NCBI RefSeq assembly: GCF_026262505.1
Contig: NC_067207.1
Coordinates: 22,660,082-22,724,081 of the forward strand
Length of the DNA stretch: 64,000 nt
Direction: 5' to 3'
Source: Trichomonas vaginalis G3
Taxonomy: Eukaryota; Parabasalia; Trichomonadida; Trichomonadidae
The position numbers and the translations under genes were made by a program. Below the pieces are notes generated by a model that saw only the letters and a list, made by a program, of their open reading frames with translations, had not been told where the DNA came from and ran no database searches. This document shows, piece by piece, positions 57,285-64,000 of this stretch (positions within the stretch are counted from its first letter, which is position 1; the number at the start of each line of letters is the position of its first letter).

Positions 57285-58742
57285 CTAATATTTTGGAAGT
57301 TGAGTCCTCATCAATGCAGTTTTGTACATAACGCGATTAAAGTACTTCAACGCTGGTTTAAAGCCATCATTCCATTGATGAAGCCATCTCCTTGCGTTGA
57401 TAGCATCTTTTGCAAAAGTTCCGTAAACAATTGGACAAAAGAACCAATAACAGAGTATTACTGTGATTATAAAGAAGGTAGCTGCGAATCCTCTCATTGA
57501 ATTTCTCCGTGAAAAAACGTTTTCAATCAATATTCCGAAATTTGCGCATGCAAATTCAAGAGGAATCAAATAATGGTAGTTGAACATTGTTCTAGGTACC
57601 ATAATAAATGGGAAATACGATACAGCCCATCCAAAAGTGAATAATAAATCTCTCCAATCAGCAAATCTTATCAAAAACAAGAAAGGAACTAGAATAACTC
57701 CAGCTGTAGATGGCCAGTAAGAAGCAGGAAGTCCTGTACATGTGATTCTTCGATGACTTTCCTTTGAATAAAATAAAATTTGTTTATCTGTCATAAATGG
57801 CCAATATTCTGGATACGATTGCCAAGGATGAGGTATGTTTGATCTGAAATTGATCCTATGCATGACCTTTATCCATCGATATGTCCTTAAAAGTAAAGGA
57901 GAGTTAATTAATCTGTTTCCCCAATAAGAAGTATTAACTTTGTTGAAGTCAAACACTGTATTCTTATCTGGACCTTCCAAATAATGCGCGTTTTTGCCTG
58001 CAAAAGGACATAATGCAAAATGAAGGACAAATGAGAAGAAAAAGACGAAAGCGGCAGGAGCGAGAAGCAGAGTGGCTCTACTTATGATTGCTACTATGTC
58101 TGGTCGCTTAATGAGAATCCAAAAGATTTGAGAAATTCCATCTAAAGCAAATAAGCCAAGCGCTGTAAATTTGCAGGATGACGCGCAGCCAAGTGTGATA
58201 CCTGCTAGTAGTACATGAAAATTGTCTTCAGTCCGAAGGAATAAAGAAAAAGCAAAAATATGAAGAGCCGTGAAAAAGTGTAAAATACCGTCTGTAAGTA
58301 TAAATTTGGACTCTACTATCATTGATGAATCTAGTGCTAACATTATTGATCCTAATAAAGCACAAATAGGAGAAACTGCAAAATTTCTAAGAGAACAATA
58401 GATTAATGGGGCAACTCCAGCGGAAAATATGGCTGGTATGTATCTCTGTGTAATGTAATGCGTTTCATTTTTCTCATATGGTATACCTAGCTTGTAAAAT
58501 CTTTGAATATCTCCTTTGTATTGTGCAGATTTTGCAATGTATGCCATAATAAGTTTTGCTAAAGGAGGGTGAATGTCGAAATGAAAATATTTTGTATTAT
58601 ACCACTTTGAAAAATTTCCAAAATGAACTTCATCGAAAATAACATCTGAAGGCCTTTCAATTGTCCATAATCTAACATACAAAGACACAATTGCAATGAT
58701 AGCGACTAATACGGAGTCTATAAATGTAAATTCGCTACTCAT
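57285..58742 (-). CDS. Protein O-mannosyltransferase (PMT, GT39) without MIR domain
   Basis: 485 residues from the ATG at 58742 (MSSEFTFIDSV); upstream codons reach only a TTG. Multi-spanning ER membrane enzyme transferring mannose from dolichyl-phosphate mannose to Ser/Thr. Signature: RLWTIERPSDVIFDEVHFGN with the catalytic Asp-Glu pair, then FHFDIHPPLAKLIMAY, LDSSMIVESKFILTDG, GCASSCKFTALGLFALDG, SYWGNRLINSP, HPWQSYPEYWPFMTD and PRTMFNYHYLIPLEFACAN. About ten hydrophobic segments. Eukaryotic PMTs usually have 700-900 residues with a luminal MIR domain; here that loop is short, as in bacterial PMTs. A separate MIR protein (SDF2-like) is encoded at 4218-4811. Confidence 0.88.
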   Translation of the reverse strand: MSSEFTFIDSVLVAIIAIVSLYVRLWTIERPSDVIFDEVHFGNFSKWYNTKYFHFDIHPPLAKLIMAYIAKSAQYKGDIQRFYKLGIPYEKNETHYITQRYIPAIFSAGVAPLIYCSLRNFAVSPICALLGSIMLALDSSMIVESKFILTDGILHFFTALHIFAFSLFLRTEDNFHVLLAGITLGCASSCKFTALGLFALDGISQIFWILIKRPDIVAIISRATLLLAPAAFVFFFSFVLHFALCPFAGKNAHYLEGPDKNTVFDFNKVNTSYWGNRLINSPLLLRTYRWIKVMHRINFRSNIPHPWQSYPEYWPFMTDKQILFYSKESHRRITCTGLPASYWPSTAGVILVPFLFLIRFADWRDLLFTFGWAVSYFPFIMVPRTMFNYHYLIPLEFACANFGILIENVFSRRNSMRGFAATFFIITVILCYWFFCPIVYGTFAKDAINARRWLHQWNDGFKPALKYFNRVMYKTALMRTQLPKY

Positions 58743-58882
58743 GCAAATTGTTTCTGAAAAAAAAATTAAAAATTGATCAGCAAATGAATAAAACAAGAGT
58801 AATAATCGAACTGTAAATGAATTTCAAAGGAAATCCAATTTATTTTCCAAAATTCAAAACGTGACAACTCAAATTTTTTTTT

Positions 58883-59749
58883 ATGTTTTTAGGAGGTTAC
58901 GCAGGTGCAAATAAAGATATTACACCAGATTTTCTCAACGCAAGAGATGGTTCCACGTTTAGATCAGGTCGAGTAAGGAATGAATCCTCAGATACGGCGC
59001 AATTACTGAATCATTCTTATCAACCTGAGTCACCACTGGATGAAATCTTCAAGAGATCGAGCTACATCAAGAAAAGAATGCGAGAATGCCAAAGCCGCAT
59101 TAAAGAACTGAAACCGATTCAAAATAAATGTTTAGAACAAAATTTTGAAATCAAAACCGACCTTTTAGCGAATGTTAGTAAGTCATCTCAAGAAATATCA
59201 TCAATCTTGGAAGATATCAACAACAGTTTAAACGCTCTGACGGTATATTCCTCTCCTCAGTACCCAGACAGAGAAATGATCGTTAAAAACATACATCATT
59301 CTCTCTTTGATGAATATAAGAAATTAAATCACAAGTTTAAACTGCAACAAACAACTTTCCAGACACAATATTACAGTCGTGAGTCTCAGAAGAAAAATGA
59401 GACCAATTTATTGATCGACCTCGAAGGTCTTTATACAGGAAATGATGCACCAAGTCAGAGAACGCTAGAAACCCAACAAAGACAAAGTAATAACGAATTG
59501 GAAGAATTAGTACGAAGAGCAAGGGAAGTTCAACAGCTTTTCTCTGATCTAGCAACAATTATCGTTGAACAAGGAACAATTATTGATAGAATTGATTATA
59601 ATATTTCAGAAGCTTTGACAAACGCTCAGAAGGGACACGAAGAAGTCCAAGAAGCAGAAAAATACCAAAAAGGATCGAAGATGTGGATTTGCGCAATTAT
59701 TATGGGTATTTTAGTATTTATTCTTTTTATTGCAGCTTTATTTAAGTAA
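58883..59749 (+). CDS. Syntaxin-type Qa-SNARE
   Basis: 288 residues. An N-terminal loop with NARDGSTFRSGR, an Habc-like helical region (about 50-160), then a SNARE motif at about 195-255: QQRQSNNELEELVRRAREVQ QLFSDLATIIVEQGTIIDRI (adjacent segments) with the zero-layer Gln in VEQGTIIDRIDYN. C-terminal anchor WICAIIMGILVFILFIAALF at the extreme end. The DYNISEALTNAQKGHEEVQEA ending is typical of Tlg2/syntaxin-16-like or related Golgi/endosomal syntaxins. It mediates membrane fusion. It shares a 140-bp divergent promoter with the mannosyltransferase gene and has CGTGACAACTC just upstream. Confidence 0.88.
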   Translation: MFLGGYAGANKDITPDFLNARDGSTFRSGRVRNESSDTAQLLNHSYQPESPLDEIFKRSSYIKKRMRECQSRIKELKPIQNKCLEQNFEIKTDLLANVSKSSQEISSILEDINNSLNALTVYSSPQYPDREMIVKNIHHSLFDEYKKLNHKFKLQQTTFQTQYYSRESQKKNETNLLIDLEGLYTGNDAPSQRTLETQQRQSNNELEELVRRAREVQQLFSDLATIIVEQGTIIDRIDYNISEALTNAQKGHEEVQEAEKYQKGSKMWICAIIMGILVFILFIAALFK

Positions 59750-60048
59750 ACGACTTAACATTATTGTATCCTGATGATTTTTATAATAATCCTATAAAAC
59801 AAATATAAAATAGATAAAAATATTTTATATTTTGAAGATATTTGGCCAAAAAAAACAGAAATTATATGCATACCTTACATAACTCTAGTTTGTATTCATA
59901 TTTCTTATCTGTGAATTGAATGATTTAGCAGAGAAAACAAAATTTACAATCAAATTCTCGAAATTCTTTTGCAAATATATAGTTATAATATGTAAAAACA
60001 ATTTATGTACGTATAAAAAGTTTTTTAATCAACAATAAGCATGATCAA

Positions 60049-60447
60049 TCAGCAAACTACTAAATTGAAAGGAAATTCATATTCTGAAAAGTCAAACATA
60101 TCATACATATTAAAGTCAGGCAATGTATTTGGAATATTATAAGGGCATTCAATTTCATCAGGCGTTGTAGTGGGCTTTTTTAGATAGAATTCTAGAAAAG
60201 CAGCATCATGTTTGCAGATCCAGGTTACTGTCATTGACAATTGACGACGTGTTTCACGAGTGTAGGGTATGTTGTTTCGTCTTGATATATCATCACATAT
60301 CTTTTTAAGTTGAGAAAAGGTATATTTCTCAAGATTAAGATATCTAACTACACTGGGGACTGAATTTCCCTTTTCCATCCTATCTGGATCGATCCAGCGT
60401 AATGTGCAGTTATATATTTCATCCTTGAACTTGACTATTTTGGTCAT
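60049..60447 (-). CDS. Hypothetical protein, 132 aa
   Basis: Not recognised. It starts MTKIVKFKDEIYNCTLRWID, continues with a helical centre (LEKYTFSQLKKICDDISRRN; RRQLSMTVTWICKHDAAFLE) and ends with an acidic/aromatic tail (LPDFNMYDMFDFSEYEFPF). The central part could be a small helix-turn-helix-type domain and the tail resembles a transactivation-like segment, but this is speculation. ATG-initiated with good coding character; no neighbours in operon-like arrangement. Confidence 0.55.
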   Translation of the reverse strand: MTKIVKFKDEIYNCTLRWIDPDRMEKGNSVPSVVRYLNLEKYTFSQLKKICDDISRRNNIPYTRETRRQLSMTVTWICKHDAAFLEFYLKKPTTTPDEIECPYNIPNTLPDFNMYDMFDFSEYEFPFNLVVC

Positions 60448-61092
60448 GATGCAATGAGAAAAATGAATTTCGTTTTCTAATTATTTGAATGAAAAAATGG
60501 AAAATTGAACCATTATTTACTATCTAGACTCAAAGACTTATTATTGATAGAATTGGCTTTGCAAATACATTATATTTTATCACATTGAATCACAAATCTC
60601 ATATTTCAATAGAAAAAACCGTTTGAATTCAAATTGATGATAAAGTTTTTATTATAAAATTTGTTATTGAAAATAGCTTGTACTATGATTAAGTATATAT
60701 ATTATGGAAAATGACATTTGAAAGGCAAAATCTGTGAATAAAAACACTTTGAAAATCAAATAATTCAAATACTGAGAGATCAAGATGATTTGTTATGTGC
60801 CATATGTCTTAAGTAAAGGAAAAAATTGCAAATAAATCTGAAATGTGCTCAAATTCATTTAACAAAATGTTCACGGGAAACGAACTTTAAATCAAACTCT
60901 CTCAGATATGATTAAATTCTCTTCATTTCAGGTATTGAAGGTAATTTTATAATATATTATTTTTAATATAGCATTTATTTAAACACTGACAGATTAACCG
61001 TACCTCAAATGGCTTTGCCACACCTTCAGCATCTCTAAATAAAGCAAAATGCTAATTCAGCAAAAGGCGGCATTCTCGACGATTATTTTTCA
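60448..61092. other. Divergent intergenic region
   Basis: 645 bp. AT-rich to about 60900. Sequence between 60985 and 61092 looks coding in several frames (TSNGFATPSASLNKAKC, and NSAKGGILDDYFS directly in frame before ATG 61093) and is preceded by ACACTGACAG, so the downstream gene may have a missed 5' exon or a frameshifted N-terminus. Confidence 0.4.
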
Positions 61093-63375
61093 ATGCTGAA
61101 AGATTGTTGGAACAAAAACTTGCCTCCAAGCGAGTTTGCAGCCCTTCTCTTTAAGCCAAATACAAACACTCAACAGATATTAACTGAATTAGTTTCTTAT
61201 TGTTCAACTCCCGAAGATCCTCCAGCATTATTTCTCGATTATTTAAACGAGGCTGTCATGAGAACGCCCCATATGGCAGTAGGAGTGATAACTAAGGATA
61301 CTGAAATAGAAAAGCTTATTACTCAAAGGATAATTAGTCGGAATCCTGGTTCGTTTTTCGCAAATTTTCCATTTGATGATGAATGGCCAATCAAGTTTGC
61401 GTTAAATCTCCTAAGATCTCTTATTGATGACAAAGCAATATATACAATTCAACAATTATCGCTTGATTCACATTTTAGTGCGTTAATTGCAAAATCTAAT
61501 ATGTTATTTCCAAAAGAAATGGATGAAATACGTGAATTATTCCCTATAGAACAGTTTTACGAGTTTATTGGTTACTCAATTCCATATCCATCAAATTTAC
61601 TTAAAAAAGCGATTTATATGGAGAACTCCTCGTCATCACTAATCGGTGGATATCATGATGTTCTCAAAATTGTTATTCCAAACATTTCAGCAATTTTAGG
61701 AATTCCACATTTCTTCCATTTAATCAATCTCGAGCAATTCGCGCATATTTACATACACTTTGTATACGACTTTATTAATAACCCTACGATTGTCAACGCT
61801 TTTTACATTACAGACTATTTTCCGCGCATGAGGAAATATTTTGAAACTGGAGAAACCCCAGACAAAAGAGATGGAGAGCTCCATGCAGGCGAAATCTTCA
61901 AGACATTAGATTTATGCAAGGAATACATCTCTAAAGCCGAATTTTTAGCAAATCATTCAAAAAGATCAGATTGCGACATATTATTCAATAAAGAAGACAT
62001 TGAATCCCTCAAAAACCTACTCACAACGATCCCAGATACGATTGATCCCGATAAAATCATTGATTTAACGCTAATGTACCCAGCATTATCAATATCTCTG
62101 TATACAACCATTACTAAATCGATCAGCATTGATACAGCTCAAGTCTTTGCCATGTATGCCCAACAGTTACTTAATATCCATAACGATTTCGCCACATTTT
62201 TGTTCCAACAAGATTTATTTTTTGATTTTTTGAACTTGGTCATACCAGTTGTCACTGCTGTCACGGATAGATTTGCATTCTGTCCCATATGGATGCTGTT
62301 TCTCACTCTAATAAGGGATTCCTACGGTTTAGGATGGCAAAAATTAAATAATGAAATCGTCGAATTCATAAATAGCCTTGAAAACCAAGCCCTCAAGTAC
62401 TTCCTTACATTGTTAATACATCTCAACCCTCAGGAGTACGAATGCCCCAAGACAGCGAAGACTCCGTTTTTAGAATGCGTAATTACGATGCAGAAACTCA
62501 TTTACGACGAAGTTTCGATAGAAAGCATTGATATGAAACTTGATTCCAGACCATATCTTGCTCCTTCCCTACTTATTTTCTGCTTATCAAATCCATCAGA
62601 AGAAATTAAGAAATATTTTTCAGTCAAACCGTCTGATTTATATCTTAATAACTTGTTCATATACCATCTGATGATTTACTGCAATAAGCAACAACAGCCT
62701 TGGGTTGCAGGCTCCGAATTACCTGATTTCATTTTTATGAAACACGAAAGTCCACAAAAACTCGATAGTATCAACCAGATTCTTTCCAAGATGTTTGATA
62801 GCATAATATTCACCATTCCTCTGACATCTACCATCATTTGGCACATTGTTTGCGCTTGGAGAGCTTGGGGAAACATTTTTAGAATTACAACTTTCGTTAA
62901 ACATTTATTCGGCCAATTATTATGGAAAGCGAAATTGTTGGCAAACCAACAATGCGCGGAAAACCTTTTCTATAATGTGGCCATTATAATGTGCATGGCT
63001 TTCGCTGAAGAAGAGAATTTCGTGAATGACATCAATTCTATCGTTGATTATTTCCTTGTTGAAGGTGAAAATGATAAAATTGATGGTCAAAACATCGCCG
63101 CTTTCGTGTTGATACTTATAGCTGCAATGATGAATGATGATACTGCAAAGGCATTCGATAAACTAATGGTTACATGCGTGGAAATCATTGATAAAGGTCA
63201 AAACGTTTGGAAAGTGAAATTTGCTTTGACACTTTTATCATTTGCAATCAACAATGTAAAACTTGTTGGCAAACTGGGCTTAAATGTCGAACTATGCCTT
63301 CAGAAGGCCAATGAAATGGAGTTGTTGAGTAATTATTACATAATGAAAGTAATTACACAAGAAAAATCAAAATAA
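61093..63375 (+). CDS. Large helical protein of unknown function (760 aa)
   Basis: Not recognised. It is helical throughout without signal peptide, membrane segment or low-complexity regions: LPPSEFAALLFKPNTNTQQILT, EWPIKFALNLLRSLIDDKAI, FALTLLSFAINNVKLVGKLG. Its general look (HEAT-like repeats, many Cys and aromatic residues) suits a scaffold subunit of a nuclear complex such as Mediator or CCR4-NOT, but I see no diagnostic motif. The in-frame sequence NSAKGGILDDYFS upstream of the chosen ATG also looks coding, so the true start may lie upstream behind an intron or frameshift. Confidence 0.6.
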   Translation: MLKDCWNKNLPPSEFAALLFKPNTNTQQILTELVSYCSTPEDPPALFLDYLNEAVMRTPHMAVGVITKDTEIEKLITQRIISRNPGSFFANFPFDDEWPIKFALNLLRSLIDDKAIYTIQQLSLDSHFSALIAKSNMLFPKEMDEIRELFPIEQFYEFIGYSIPYPSNLLKKAIYMENSSSSLIGGYHDVLKIVIPNISAILGIPHFFHLINLEQFAHIYIHFVYDFINNPTIVNAFYITDYFPRMRKYFETGETPDKRDGELHAGEIFKTLDLCKEYISKAEFLANHSKRSDCDILFNKEDIESLKNLLTTIPDTIDPDKIIDLTLMYPALSISLYTTITKSISIDTAQVFAMYAQQLLNIHNDFATFLFQQDLFFDFLNLVIPVVTAVTDRFAFCPIWMLFLTLIRDSYGLGWQKLNNEIVEFINSLENQALKYFLTLLIHLNPQEYECPKTAKTPFLECVITMQKLIYDEVSIESIDMKLDSRPYLAPSLLIFCLSNPSEEIKKYFSVKPSDLYLNNLFIYHLMIYCNKQQQPWVAGSELPDFIFMKHESPQKLDSINQILSKMFDSIIFTIPLTSTIIWHIVCAWRAWGNIFRITTFVKHLFGQLLWKAKLLANQQCAENLFYNVAIIMCMAFAEEENFVNDINSIVDYFLVEGENDKIDGQNIAAFVLILIAAMMNDDTAKAFDKLMVTCVEIIDKGQNVWKVKFALTLLSFAINNVKLVGKLGLNVELCLQKANEMELLSNYYIMKVITQEKSK

Positions 63376-63845
63376 GATATCATTTGTTGTTTTAAAGATT
63401 AAATATATCAAATATTGTTTTAAATTTTAAAAATTAGCATAGATTCTTCGAAGATTATCTTATTTTAAGATGTTTATATGTCTATTATGAGTGCGGATGT
63501 AATACATGAAGATAGCTTACTGATAATGTGTATTGTTTTATGAATAAAATCCCAAATATCTTGTTGTAAAAAGCTGAATATGTTTATGTGTTTGTTAAAA
63601 GTATAAATGCAAGAGGTGAAGCTAAATAAATAATATGGTGCCTAGTTTTATGTACAAAAATGGTACAGAAAAAAGATCATTATGCATAAGATATCTGTTT
63701 TTCTCTATATATATATTGACAAATTTCAATTTTTTTATGTGGAGCTTTATATATTTCATGAAAGGTTTAATTTTCAAAATTTATTTTTGAATCAACTCAA
63801 CGCAATTCGTCTATTGATGAAAATAAAAAAAAATCCGTTTATCAA
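63376..63845. other. Intergenic region
   Basis: 470 bp of AT-rich sequence following the 760-aa gene. No gene, hairpin or repeat recognised. Confidence 0.5.
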
Positions 63846-64000
63846 ATGTGGCTCTCGTCGGAAGCTTTACCTGTCCCCAGGACGAGAAAGCCCATGTATA
63901 TTACATCTAAAAATGGCACGCTTTTCTGTATAAAACCGGGTAAAGGTTATGTTTATCATGAAAATGCGTGGATGATTGAAAAATCTCTCAACATGCTTCA
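63846..64000 (+). CDS. 5' part of a gene truncated by the window end
   Basis: An ATG at 63846 opens a frame to the last base (51 codons): MWLSSEALPVPRTRKPMYIT, then SKNGTLFCIKPGKGYVYHEN AWMIEKSLNML as successive segments. Coding character and base composition differ clearly from the AT-rich upstream spacer. The overlapping frame from 63682 that ends at 63933 is judged a shadow. Family not recognised from this fragment. Confidence 0.55.
   Translation, partial: MWLSSEALPVPRTRKPMYITSKNGTLFCIKPGKGYVYHENAWMIEKSLNML

Overview
The window is about 30% GC, with long intronless genes on both strands, short AT-rich spacers and a mostly single-copy eukaryotic gene set. Together with a Maverick/Polinton element, bacterial/chlamydial Pmp-like surface-protein families, many HEAT and coiled-coil proteins and no visible spliceosomal introns, this points to the nuclear genome of a parabasalid protist (Trichomonas/Tritrichomonas type). 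The organism call is inference; no rRNA or diagnostic marker is present.

Layout. Positions 1-5.9 kb carry host housekeeping genes: symplekin, a CH-domain-like protein, an SDF2-like MIR protein and the tRNA thiolase CTU1. At 6.08-7.12 kb there is a small non-autonomous element with inverted termini around a cluster of four long hairpins. At 7302-26485 a complete 19,184-bp Maverick/Polinton lies between 6-bp direct repeats (ATTTGT) with 760-bp terminal inverted repeats that each carry the same 196-aa gene. Inside, rightward genes encode capsid-type functions (membrane-active small proteins, candidate major capsid protein, packaging ATPase, a phage-like receptor-binding fibre). Leftward genes encode replication and integration functions (protein-primed DNA polymerase B with an embedded HNH-like domain, a retroviral-type integrase broken by frameshifts). 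A second mobile element (13986-15983, 6-bp GCATGC duplication) interrupts one Polinton gene; it has no coding capacity and is packed with about 18 near-perfect hairpins of two largely alternating classes. From 26.5 to 34.7 kb lies a tandemly duplicated divergent pair of Pmp-like beta-helix membrane-protein genes, one of them a pseudogene. The rest is host sequence: a 2010-aa coiled-coil protein, an ankyrin protein with a C-terminal PCNA-binding-type motif, a single-pass surface protein with endocytic tail motifs, a VPS9-domain Rab GEF, an RRM/RS protein, an importin-beta-like protein, a serine-rich protein, a protein O-mannosyltransferase, a syntaxin, two unrecognised proteins and the 5' part of a gene running off the end. 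Decayed gene pieces occur near 30.4, 34.9, 44.8 and 56.7 kb.

The most unusual content is the hairpin-array family. Stems of different copies differ in sequence yet remain self-complementary, two classes (AAACTTTG-core and GAGGYACTGA-core) alternate, loops are short and of constrained length, and arrays occur in two elements with different termini. Within the Polinton, nearly all genes start at a T-rich tract plus ATAAATG, resembling late promoters of large DNA viruses. Several element genes carry frameshifts although the terminal repeats are identical, so this copy was probably mobilised in trans or the assembly contains indel errors.
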